Shown piece by piece: positions 56,970 through 64,000 of a stretch of DNA of 64,000 nt (position 1 is its first letter; each line of letters opens with the position of its first letter). The stretch spans positions 742,427 through 806,426 of the forward strand of contig NZ_JACDUR010000006.1 in the NCBI RefSeq assembly GCF_013761175.1, given 5' to 3'. Below the pieces are notes generated by a model. The model ran no database searches. It saw only the letters and a program-made list of their open reading frames with translations, and was not told where the DNA came from. A program made the translations under genes and the position numbers. Source of the stretch: Nonomuraea soli. Its GTDB lineage: Bacteria; Actinomycetota; Actinomycetes; Streptosporangiales; Streptosporangiaceae.

Positions 56970-58781
56970 GTGACCATTCCCCATCGACTCGCCGCCGTCC
57001 CCCTCGCGACCGTGATCGCGGTCGCGGGGGTTCCCGCCGCCCCCGCCACCGCGAGGGCGGGCACGCGGCCCGTCCATTCCTACGCCGACGCCATCCGCGA
57101 GCACGTGCGGGTGGAGTCGCCGGTCGACAGCGACGGCGACGGCAGGAAGGACCAAGTCCGGGTGGACATCATCCGGCCCAGGACCGGCTCCAGGGTTCCG
57201 GTGATCATGCACCAGAGCCCGTACTTCGACACGCCCGGTGTCGGATTCCAGCTGGACAGGAAGACGTACGGCGCGGACGGGAACCTGACGAAGTTCCCGC
57301 TGTTCTACGACAACTACTTCGTACCGCGCGGATACGCGTTCATCTCCGTCGACATGATCGGCACCCGGTTGTCCGACGGCTGCCCGACCGGTGGCGGTCC
57401 CTCGGACGTGGCGGGCGGCAAGGCCGTCATCGACTGGCTCAACGGCCGCGCCACCGCCTACGACGCCCAGGGCAGGCCGGTCAGGGCCGACTGGACGACC
57501 GGCAGGACCGCCATGATCGGCCACTCGTACGAGGGCGGGCTCGCCATGGGCGTCGCCGGCACCGGCGTGCGGGGTCTGGAGACGATCGTGCCGCTCGCCG
57601 GGCCGAGCAGCTGGTACGACATGTGGCGCCTCAACGGCACCATCACCGACTTCCGCGGCGGCCAGGCGTTCATGGCCAAGCTGATCGACGCGGACCCGGA
57701 AGGCAAGTGCGCCGCCGTACGGCAGGGCATGACGGAGGCTTCTGACGACGCCACCGGCGACTACAACGGCTACTGGCGTGAGCTCGACTACCGTCTCACC
57801 GCGCGCAACGTGCGGGCCAGCGTCTTCTCCGTGGTCGGCCTGCACGACCGCAACGTGATGGGCAACCAGTTCTCCACCTGGTGGGAGCAGCTTCCCGGAA
57901 CGGTGGAGCGAAAGGTGTGGGTGACGCAGTACGGTCACCTCGACCCCTTCTGGGCCCGCCGCGAGGCGTGGGTCGCCACCCTGCACCGGTGGTTCGACCA
58001 CGAGCTGATGGGCATCGACAACGGCATCACGCGCGAGCCCCGCGCCGACGTGCAGCTCGGCCCCGGCCGCTGGATCACCCAGGCCGACTGGCCCGCCCCG
58101 GCCAGGAGCGTGACTCTGCGGCCGCAGGCGGACGGCTCGCTCGCCCCCGCCCGCTCGAAGGGCCGGGGCGGCTATCTCGACACCGGCCAGAGCGAGCTCG
58201 CGATGGCCGGCAGCCCCGGTACCGCCGACCCGAACCGGCTGGCCTACCTGACCCCGCCGCTGGAGGAGCCGGTGCGCCTGTCGGGAACGCCGAGGGTGAG
58301 TCTCAAGGTCACCCTGGACAAGCCGACCGCCAATCTGGGCGTCCTGCTCGTCGACTACGGCGTCGACACCCGGATCCACGGTGTCGACCCCGCCCAGGCC
58401 CAGGGGCTCAAGCTCGTCGAGGGCCAGGACTGCGTGGGTGAGAGCACGGACGACGACAGCAGCTGCTACGTCAGGGCCGCCGACAACACCATCACCTCCG
58501 CCTACCAGGTGGTCTCCCGCGGGCTCATCGACGCGCAGAACCGCAGGTCGCTGAGCCGCTCGGCGCCGCTGACGCCGGGCAGGCCGTACCAGGTCACCTG
58601 GGACCTGCTGCCGCAGGACTACGAGTTCAAGGCCGGGCACCGGCTGGGCCTGGTGCTGACCGGCACCAACGCCGACCTGGCGCAGCCCGCGCTCGGCAGC
58701 GGCGAGAGCGCTACGGGGGCGAGGGTCTCCGTCGACCTCGCCGGCACCTCGATCACCCTGCCGCTGGTCATCACCCACTAG
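56970..58781 (+). CDS. secreted X-Pro dipeptidyl-peptidase/CocE-type hydrolase
   Basis: The 603-residue protein has a signal peptide (AVPLATVIAVAGVPAAPATA) and the alpha/beta-hydrolase core of the S15/CocE family: GYAFISVDMIGTRLSDG, nucleophile Ser in GHSYEGG, and the acid/His pair in VVGLHDRNV and TQYGHLDPF. A C-terminal jelly-roll domain (about 430-600) with PLTPGRPYQVTWDLLP is typical. It likely releases Xaa-Pro dipeptides or cleaves acyl esters outside the cell. AGGA precedes the GTG by five bases. Confidence 0.85.
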   Translation: MTIPHRLAAVPLATVIAVAGVPAAPATARAGTRPVHSYADAIREHVRVESPVDSDGDGRKDQVRVDIIRPRTGSRVPVIMHQSPYFDTPGVGFQLDRKTYGADGNLTKFPLFYDNYFVPRGYAFISVDMIGTRLSDGCPTGGGPSDVAGGKAVIDWLNGRATAYDAQGRPVRADWTTGRTAMIGHSYEGGLAMGVAGTGVRGLETIVPLAGPSSWYDMWRLNGTITDFRGGQAFMAKLIDADPEGKCAAVRQGMTEASDDATGDYNGYWRELDYRLTARNVRASVFSVVGLHDRNVMGNQFSTWWEQLPGTVERKVWVTQYGHLDPFWARREAWVATLHRWFDHELMGIDNGITREPRADVQLGPGRWITQADWPAPARSVTLRPQADGSLAPARSKGRGGYLDTGQSELAMAGSPGTADPNRLAYLTPPLEEPVRLSGTPRVSLKVTLDKPTANLGVLLVDYGVDTRIHGVDPAQAQGLKLVEGQDCVGESTDDDSSCYVRAADNTITSAYQVVSRGLIDAQNRRSLSRSAPLTPGRPYQVTWDLLPQDYEFKAGHRLGLVLTGTNADLAQPALGSGESATGARVSVDLAGTSITLPLVITH

Positions 58782-58799
58782 AAGACGAGACGCACCGTC

Positions 58800-58867
58800 T
58801 TGCATAAGCTGCCCATCTCTTGTACTGTCCACCACACGAGACAAGACGACTCGTCTTGTCTCGTGTG
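58800..58867. promoter_or_regulatory. promoter with a perfect 35-bp palindromic operator
   Basis: TTGCAT (58800-58805) and TACTGT (58823-58828) are 17 bp apart. Directly downstream, the arms 58833-58849 (CACACGAGACAAGACGA) and 58851-58867 are perfect complements around one base, so the operator would cover the transcription start. The symmetric ACGAGACAAGACGA pattern suits a TetR-family repressor, which is not encoded nearby. Confidence 0.75.
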
Positions 58868-58885
58868 AGCCTAGGAGTTTCTCGA

Positions 58886-59743
58886 ATGCCTTCTTCCTCC
58901 GCACGCACCTGGTTCATCACCGGCGCCAGCCGCGGCCTGGGCCGTGCCTATGCCGTGGCCGCGCTGGAGCGGGGCGACCGGGTGGTCGCCGTCTCCCGGA
59001 GCGCCGCGCGCGGCGACTTCGACGAGTCCCACGGCGACCGCGTGCTGCCCCTGGCGGTCGACGTGACCGACAGGGCGGCGGTGTTCGCCGCGGTGGCCAC
59101 CGCGGCCGAGCACTTCGGGCGGCTCGACATCGTGATCAACAACGCCGGCACCATGTCGGCGGGCATGGTGGAGGAGTTCACGGAGGCCGAGGCCCGCGCC
59201 CAGCTGGAGGTCAACTTCTTCGGCGCGTTGTGGGTCAGCCAGGCGGCCATGGGGCTGATGCGCGAACAGGGCTCCGGCCACATCGTGCAGATCTCCAGCA
59301 TCGGCGGCCTGGGCGGCTTCCCGAGCACGGGCCTGTACAGCGCGAGCAAGTTCGCGCTGGAGGGCATGAGCGAGGCGCTGGCGATGGAGGCGGCCGTCTT
59401 CGGGGTCAAGGTCAGCATCGTCCAGCCGGGCGGCTACTGGACCGACCTGTACACCAGCATGACCTCGACCACCCCGGCCGAGCCGTACGGCCCGCTTCGG
59501 GAGGAACTGGCCAGGCAGTGGGCCGAAGGGTCGATCGACAGCGATCCGCGGCTCGCGGCCGAGGCGATGCTGAGGCTCGTCGACTCCGAGGAGCCTCCGC
59601 TGCGGCTGCTGCTCGGCAGCATGGTCTACGACCTGGCCTTCGACATCTCACGCCGCCGGATGGAGGTCTGGGCGGGGTGGGAGGAGGTCAGCAGGGCCGC
59701 CGAGCACGCCATCCCCGCCCCCGGCGGCGAAGGCTCACCCTGA
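58886..59743 (+). CDS. short-chain dehydrogenase/reductase
   Basis: The 285-residue classical SDR has TGASRGLGRAYA for cofactor binding, NNAG, the catalytic Ser in ISSIGG and Y-x3-K in YSASKFALEG, and PGGYWTD near the C-terminus. AGGAG eight bases before the ATG sets the start. It is controlled by the palindromic promoter upstream and followed after 29 bases by a DHFR-like gene. The substrate is unknown. Confidence 0.9.
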   Translation: MPSSSARTWFITGASRGLGRAYAVAALERGDRVVAVSRSAARGDFDESHGDRVLPLAVDVTDRAAVFAAVATAAEHFGRLDIVINNAGTMSAGMVEEFTEAEARAQLEVNFFGALWVSQAAMGLMREQGSGHIVQISSIGGLGGFPSTGLYSASKFALEGMSEALAMEAAVFGVKVSIVQPGGYWTDLYTSMTSTTPAEPYGPLREELARQWAEGSIDSDPRLAAEAMLRLVDSEEPPLRLLLGSMVYDLAFDISRRRMEVWAGWEEVSRAAEHAIPAPGGEGSP

Positions 59744-59772
59744 CATCCCTCACCGATCTCTTGGAGCGACAT

Positions 59773-60318
59773 ATGAGCAAGATCGTCTCGCTGGTCTACA
59801 TCTCGCTGGACGGCGTCGTCGAGGACCCGTCCTGGACCGGCCCCTACTGGAACGACGAGCACGCCGCGTACGCGAACGAGCGGCTGTTCTCCAGCGACGC
59901 CCTGCTGTTCGGCCGGGTGACGTACCAGGGCTTCGCCGAGGTGTGGCCGCACATGGAGGAGACCGAGGGCGAGTTCGCCGTCCGGATGAACACCCTGCCC
60001 AAGTACGTGGTCTCGGCCACGCTCGACAAGGCCGAGTGGAACAACTCCACGATCATCACCGGCGACCTCGCCGGTGAGGTGGCCGCGCTCAAGGAGCGCC
60101 ACGACGGCGACATCCTGACCTACGCGGGCGACCTGACCAACTCGCTGATCAAGCTCGGGCTCGTCGACGAGCTCAAGCTGTGGCTGCACCCGGTCGTCGT
60201 CGGCGCGGGCAAGCGCATGTTCCCCGAAGGGGTCGACACCAGCGCCTGGCAGCTCGCCGGGACGACCGCCTTCAGCTCGGGAGCCATCGTGCTGGACTAC
60301 CGCCCGGCCTCCGCCTGA
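59773..60318 (+). CDS. dihydrofolate reductase-family (RibD-C-like) protein
   Basis: The 181-residue protein matches the small RibD_C/DHFR-like oxidoreductases: IVSLVYISLDGVVEDPSW at the start, LLFGRVTYQGFAEVWP, YVVSATL and a C-terminal KLWLHPVVVGAGKRMFPEG. Such proteins bind NADPH, but few have known substrates. GGAG six bases before the ATG sets the start. It is probably co-transcribed with the SDR gene. Confidence 0.85.
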   Translation: MSKIVSLVYISLDGVVEDPSWTGPYWNDEHAAYANERLFSSDALLFGRVTYQGFAEVWPHMEETEGEFAVRMNTLPKYVVSATLDKAEWNNSTIITGDLAGEVAALKERHDGDILTYAGDLTNSLIKLGLVDELKLWLHPVVVGAGKRMFPEGVDTSAWQLAGTTAFSSGAIVLDYRPASA

Positions 60319-60320
60319 AA

Positions 60321-60349
60321 GCAGTGGGCCCGCCCCCCGGGCCCACTGC
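60321..60349. terminator. 12-bp hairpin after the DHFR-like gene
   Basis: GCAGTGGGCCCG and CGGGCCCACTGC pair perfectly around five C residues, two bases after the stop. It would end the SDR-DHFR transcript, although the next gene begins only 27 bases later. Confidence 0.7.
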
Positions 60350-60376
60350 CCCCTTCATCCCCAAGGACCAATCCCC

Positions 60377-60946
60377 ATGAACGCACGCGCGGCCTTCGTC
60401 GCCGCTCCTGCTCTCACGCTGACCTATGGCGTGATCCGCATCCTCGACGGGCTCGACGGAGAACGCGGGCCCGGTCCGGCCTGGACCACCGGCCACCTGG
60501 CCTTCGTCGCCGCCCTGCTGCTGTTCGTCTCCATCTTCGTCCAGCTCCGCCGCATGGCAGGCGGCGGGCCCCTGTCCACGCTGCTGGCCGGTCTCGCCAT
60601 CACCGGCGCCGTGGCGCTGATCGCCCAGTTCGTGGTCGACATCGTGGCCGGCCTGATGGCCACCGACCACTACGGCATGTCCATGATCATCCGCCAGGTG
60701 CGTGAACTGCCGGGTGTCTCCCTGGCCGTCTACGACGCCGGGCCCTACCTGTTCTACGTCGGCCAGCTCGCCCTGATCATCCAGCTGGCCGTGAAGCGCC
60801 GGGTCAAGATCTGGACCCCCTTCCTGGTCCTGATCGACCTGCTGATGCCCTTCATCGACAAGGACCTCATCCCGGTCGGCGCCGTCATCCTGTTCATCTC
60901 CTTCCTCCCGCTGGCGCGTACCGCCCCGGAACCGGTCAGGGTCTGA
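60377..60946 (+). CDS. small multi-pass membrane protein
   Basis: The 189-residue protein has five hydrophobic segments (APALTLTYGVIRIL, LAFVAALLLFVSIFV, LAGLAITGAVALIAQFVVDIV, GPYLFYVGQLALIIQLAV, LIPVGAVILFISFLPLA). No functional motif is seen. It follows a hairpin terminator, so it is expressed by partial read-through or from its own promoter. Unrecognised family. Confidence 0.65.
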   Translation: MNARAAFVAAPALTLTYGVIRILDGLDGERGPGPAWTTGHLAFVAALLLFVSIFVQLRRMAGGGPLSTLLAGLAITGAVALIAQFVVDIVAGLMATDHYGMSMIIRQVRELPGVSLAVYDAGPYLFYVGQLALIIQLAVKRRVKIWTPFLVLIDLLMPFIDKDLIPVGAVILFISFLPLARTAPEPVRV

Positions 60947-61008
60947 ACCGGGAAGGTCACAGCGGGCCGAGGTCGCGCACGACCTGCGCGAAGGCGCGGA
61001 TCATGCCG

Positions 61009-62421
61009 CTATCGCCCGCAGAGCAGCCCGATGCGAGCCTCCGCCTCCTCCCAGGCCGCCGCATCGGAGCCCGACGGCTCGAATCGTTCCAATCGCTGCG
61101 TCGAGGCGACGAGCGCCCGCATCTCGGACGACGACCCGACCACGCCTGCCGTACGCGCCTGGACCAGGAGGTTGCCCAGCGCCGTGGCCTCCACGGGGCC
61201 GGCCACGACGGGCAGGCCGCACGCGTCGGCCGTCAGCTGGCACAGCAGCGCGTTGCGCGAGCCTCCGCCGACGAGGTGGACGACCTCGACCTCCTGCCCG
61301 CTCAGCTCCACCGCCTGGCGGATGGCGGCGCGGTGGCCGAGGGCGAGGCTCTCCAGGATGCACCGGACGAACGCCGCCGGTGTGGAGGGCACCGGCTGCC
61401 CGGTCCTGGCGCATTCGGCGGCGATGCGGGCGGGCATGTCGCCGGGCGGCAGGAACGCGGGAAGATCGGGGTCGACCACGGAGGCGAAGGCGGGCTCGGC
61501 GGAGGCGGCCCGCAGCAGGTCGCCCAGGTCGGCGTTGGTCAGCCCCCACACCCGCAGCGACTCCTGCAGCAGCCACAGGCCCATGACGTTGCGCAGGTAG
61601 CGGATGGTCCCGTCGATCCCTGCCTCGTTGGTGAAGTTGGCCGCGAGGCTCTCGGGCGACAGTACGGGCGAGGCGAGCTCGACCCCGGCCAGGGACCAGG
61701 TGCCGCAGGAGATGTAGGCGAAGCGCGAGCCGGGGGAGGCCGGGACGGCGGCGACGGCGGAGGCGGTGTCGTGGGAGGCGACCGCGGTGACGGGGGCGCT
61801 CCACCCGAGCAGGCCGGGCCTGACCACGCCGGCGGCCGTTCCGGGCCGGCGGATCTCGGGAAAGATCCCGGCGGGCAGGCCCAGCTCGGCGATCAGCGAC
61901 GACGACCACGTCCGCGTGCGCACGTCGAGCAGCCCGGTCGTGGAGGCGTTGGTGACCTCGGCGCCGACCGACCCGGTCAGCCAGTAGGTGAGCAGATCGG
62001 GCACGAGCAGCATCACCGAGGCCGCGTCGAGCCGCCGGTCGGCCAGCAGCTGGTAGACGGTGTTGAAAGGCAGGAACTGCAGCCCGCTGACGCCGTACAG
62101 CAGCTCGCGCGGGACGCCGTCCATCACCCCGTCGGTACGGCTGTCGCGGTAGTGGAAGGGGTCGCCGAGCAGGTCCCCTGAGGAGTCGAGCAGCCCGTAG
62201 TCGACGGCCCAGGAGTCGATGCCGATCGAGTCGACGGGCCCGGCCCTGCGCAGGCCGTCGACGATCTGCCCGAACAGCCCGCGGATGTCCCAGTGCAGGG
62301 AGCCGCCCCGCTCGACGGGCCCGTTCGGGAAGCGGTGCACCTCGGTGAGCGTCAGCGAGGCGTCGGAGACGATCACCCGCCCGCTGGAGGCGCCCAGGTC
62401 GACGGCGGCGAACCGGGTCAT
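61009..62421 (-). CDS. rhaB: rhamnulokinase
   Basis: The 470-residue FGGY kinase phosphorylates L-rhamnulose. FAAVDLGASSGRVIV is the N-terminal phosphate loop, SIGIDSWAVDYGLLD carries the catalytic Asp, SHDTASAVAAVP and YISCGTWSLAGVE continue the ATPase fold, and HLVGGGSRNALLCQLTAD is the C-terminal adenosine motif. It overlaps the LacI-type regulator by four bases. With rhaM and rhaI across the promoter it forms a rhamnose-use locus. Confidence 0.93.
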   Translation of the reverse strand: MTRFAAVDLGASSGRVIVSDASLTLTEVHRFPNGPVERGGSLHWDIRGLFGQIVDGLRRAGPVDSIGIDSWAVDYGLLDSSGDLLGDPFHYRDSRTDGVMDGVPRELLYGVSGLQFLPFNTVYQLLADRRLDAASVMLLVPDLLTYWLTGSVGAEVTNASTTGLLDVRTRTWSSSLIAELGLPAGIFPEIRRPGTAAGVVRPGLLGWSAPVTAVASHDTASAVAAVPASPGSRFAYISCGTWSLAGVELASPVLSPESLAANFTNEAGIDGTIRYLRNVMGLWLLQESLRVWGLTNADLGDLLRAASAEPAFASVVDPDLPAFLPPGDMPARIAAECARTGQPVPSTPAAFVRCILESLALGHRAAIRQAVELSGQEVEVVHLVGGGSRNALLCQLTADACGLPVVAGPVEATALGNLLVQARTAGVVGSSSEMRALVASTQRLERFEPSGSDAAAWEEAEARIGLLCGR

Positions 62422-63401
62422 CGGGTGGATTCCCGCACGATCAGCTCGGGCTGGAACATGATCTGCTGGTGCGCGTGGGTGACGGGGTTGTCGCACTCGT
62501 CGAGCAGCAGTTCCGTCGCCACCTTCCCGAGCTGGTAGGTCGGCTGCCTGATCGAGGTGAGCGACACGGCGGAGGCGGAGGCGAAGTCGATGTCGTCGTA
62601 GCCGACGAGCGAGACCTGCTCGGGCACCCGCACTCCGGCCTGCAGCAGCCCGCGCAACATCCCGAGGGCCAGCAGGTCGTTGGCGCAGAAGACGGCGTCG
62701 GGCAGCTCGCCCGAGGCCACGAGCTTGGCCGCGGCCTGCTCGCCCGCCCGCGCGTTCATCGCGCCCATCTCCACGACCTCGATCCCCGCGGGCAGCGCCT
62801 GCCGGGCGCCCGCGAGCCGGTCCTGGCACTGCCGGATGGTGAGCGGGCCCGTCACGTAGGCGACGCGCTCGCTGCCCCGCCGCACCAGGTGCTCCACGGC
62901 GGCGCGGCCGCCGGCCAGGTCGTTGACGGCCACCGAGCACTGGTCGGGACGGTGCGGCGGATGGTCGACCAGCACGACGTGGATGCCGCGCTCGCGCAGC
63001 CGGTCGAGCCTGGCCAGGTCCTCGTCGGAGGGGGTGATGAGCACGCCGCGCACCCGCTGCTCGGCCAGGACGAGCAGGTTGCGCTCCTCCTTGACGCGCG
63101 AGCCGGCCGAGTTGCCGAGGATGACGGCGTAGCCGAGCTCGCTGGCCACGTCCTCGACGCCGGCCGCCACGTCGGTGAAGAAGGGGTTGCCGATGTCGAT
63201 CACGGACAGGCCGATGGTCCTGCTGTGCCCCGCGCGCAGGGTCGAAGCCGAGCCGTGCCGTACGAAACCCAGCTCGCGGATGGCCGCCTCGACCCGGCTG
63301 CGGGTGGCGGCGGCCACCTTGTCGGGCCGGTTCAGCACGTTGGACACCGTGCCCGGGGAGACGCCCGCGTGCTCGGCGACCTCCTTGATGCTCACCGTCA
63401 T
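62418..63401 (-). CDS. LacI-family regulator of the rhamnose locus
   Basis: The 327-residue repressor has a LacI helix-turn-helix (IKEVAEHAGVSPGTVSNVLNRP) at residues 4-25, which is read here in two parts, a hinge helix, and a periplasmic-binding-like core with GLSVIDIGNPFFTDV and ANDLLALGMLRGL. It is the first gene of the leftward operon with rhaB. Matching operator-like sites lie in the divergent promoter. L-rhamnose or a derivative is the likely inducer. Confidence 0.9.
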   Translation of the reverse strand: MTVSIKEVAEHAGVSPGTVSNVLNRPDKVAAATRSRVEAAIRELGFVRHGSASTLRAGHSRTIGLSVIDIGNPFFTDVAAGVEDVASELGYAVILGNSAGSRVKEERNLLVLAEQRVRGVLITPSDEDLARLDRLRERGIHVVLVDHPPHRPDQCSVAVNDLAGGRAAVEHLVRRGSERVAYVTGPLTIRQCQDRLAGARQALPAGIEVVEMGAMNARAGEQAAAKLVASGELPDAVFCANDLLALGMLRGLLQAGVRVPEQVSLVGYDDIDFASASAVSLTSIRQPTYQLGKVATELLLDECDNPVTHAHQQIMFQPELIVRESTR

Positions 63402-63408
63402 GGAGCAT

Positions 63409-63491
63409 GATTAAAACGAAATAATCCAGAAACCGCAATTGACAGGGGATCTGGCGCGTCCTACCTTCCTGGCAGACATTAAAACGTTTTT
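63409..63491. promoter_or_regulatory. rha promoter and LacI-type operators
   Basis: TTGACA (63439-63444) and TACCTT (63462-63467) are 17 bp apart and drive rhaM. ATTAAAACG occurs at 63410-63418 and at 63478-63486, 68 bp apart. The first lies in GATTA-N8-TAATC, the second in the palindrome AAAACGTTTT. One flanks the regulator start and the other follows the rhaM transcription start, a layout that suits looping repression. Confidence 0.7.
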
Positions 63492-63506
63492 CGTGGACGT
63501 GAGGTC

Positions 63507-63818
63507 ATGCAGAGAGTCTGCTTCCTGCTCAGGGTCAAGCCGGAGCACCTGGAGGAGTACAAGAAGCGGCACGAGGCGGTCTGGCCGGAGATGCTGGCGG
63601 CCCTCGGCGCGACGGGCTGGCGCAACTACAGCCTGTTCCTGCGCGACGACGGTCTCCTGGTCGGCTACCTGGAGACCGACGACTTCGAGGCCGCCCTGAA
63701 GGGCATGGACGCCACCGAGGTCAACGCGCGCTGGCAGGCGGAGATGGCGCCCTTCTTCGAATCCGGGCGGCCGGACGAGCAGATGACGCCGCTGACCGAG
63801 ATCTTCCATCTCAGCTGA
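63507..63818 (+). CDS. rhaM: L-rhamnose mutarotase
   Basis: The 103-residue protein interconverts alpha- and beta-rhamnose before isomerisation. It has the family features RVKPEHLEEYKKRHEAVWPEM, read in two parts, with the active-site His, then NYSLFLRDDGLLVGYLE and RWQAEMAPFF. It is followed after 13 bases by the rhamnose isomerase gene. Confidence 0.92.
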   Translation: MQRVCFLLRVKPEHLEEYKKRHEAVWPEMLAALGATGWRNYSLFLRDDGLLVGYLETDDFEAALKGMDATEVNARWQAEMAPFFESGRPDEQMTPLTEIFHLS

Positions 63819-63831
63819 ATCGGGGACCCCC

Positions 63832-64000
63832 ATGGACACAGCCTCCCGGCTACGCGAGCAGCACATCGAGACGCCCTCGTGGGCGTACGGCAACTCCGGC
63901 ACGCGTTTCAAGGTCTTCGCCCAGCAAGGCGTGCCGCGCGACCCCTACGAGAAGCTCGCCGACGCGGCCCAGGTGCACGCCTTCACAGGCGTCGCCCCCA
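63832..64000 (+). CDS. rhaI: L-rhamnose isomerase (partial, runs off the window)
   Basis: Only the first 56 codons are present. They include TPSWAYGNSGTRFKVFAQQG and PYEKLADAAQVHAFTGVAP, which match the start of Pseudomonas-type RhaI isomerases rather than E. coli RhaA. It converts L-rhamnose to L-rhamnulose, the substrate of RhaB. The gene continues beyond base 64000. Confidence 0.85.
   Translation, partial: MDTASRLREQHIETPSWAYGNSGTRFKVFAQQGVPRDPYEKLADAAQVHAFTGVAP

Overview
The window is about 70% GC with strong third-position GC bias, GTG starts, many convergent gene ends that overlap by a few bases, and a Gly-Cys-Gly-Val tRNA cluster. It holds a Corynebacterium-type glycogen synthase, CGNR and DUF2203 proteins, and class Ia nrdAB under a cobalamin riboswitch. 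Together these point to an actinomycete chromosome; a Streptosporangiales member (Nonomuraea- or Streptosporangium-like) is my best guess, from general resemblance only. I see no rRNA, CRISPR array, intact prophage or intact insertion sequence. The only mobile-element trace is the C-terminal end of an IS701-type transposase at the left edge.

Left part (1-15.9 kb): transposase tail, a VOC protein, a gene-free stretch, four tRNAs read leftward, a secreted peptidoglycan amidase with an N-terminal lytic-transglycosylase-like domain, and glmS with a small companion gene. An alpha/beta hydrolase and an ArsR regulator diverge from a 22-bp operator-like palindrome. A hemerythrin protein and an orphan TctC-like lipoprotein follow. 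Then comes a cobalamin riboswitch driving nrdA-nrdB, an MscS channel and a membrane protein with layered repeats.

Aromatic and amine region (16-27.1 kb): a benzoylformate-decarboxylase-like TPP enzyme, an acetoacetate-decarboxylase-family protein and an opposing aldehyde dehydrogenase are followed by a tightly overlapping hpaE-hpaD-hpaG-PLP decarboxylase operon. An opposing gamma-glutamyltransferase with no signal peptide and an enoyl-CoA hydratase complete the region. I infer a route that decarboxylates an aromatic amino acid (tyrosine or DOPA type), oxidises the product and cleaves homoprotocatechuate in the meta position. Two near-identical 15-bp sites in the divergent promoter, with a half-match before the TPP enzyme, suggest one regulator. 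This is the best candidate for an undescribed system.

Middle (27.2-46.2 kb): tRNA-Pro(UGG) and a tRNA with a CAG (Leu) anticodon but a short variable loop; a flippase/FemAB-like pair; glgC and glgA; an Nramp-like transporter lacking the metal-binding motifs; a 10-copy 13-bp tandem repeat; a CbiX-like protein; two MFS genes on opposite strands with a GntR regulator; and two paralogous secreted proteins. Several genes here have a -10 hexamer 6-8 nt before the start codon, which suggests leaderless mRNAs.

Right part (46.2-64 kb): a two-domain VOC protein, an AlkB-like dioxygenase, a methyltransferase, a fur-katG pair, a MazG-like protein, a DesK-type two-component system with a membrane protein, a GH64 beta-1,3-glucanase with a ricin-type lectin domain under twin LacI-type operators, a CocE-type hydrolase, an SDR gene behind a perfect 35-bp palindrome, and a rhamnose locus (rhaB, LacI regulator, rhaM, start of rhaI) that runs off the right edge.
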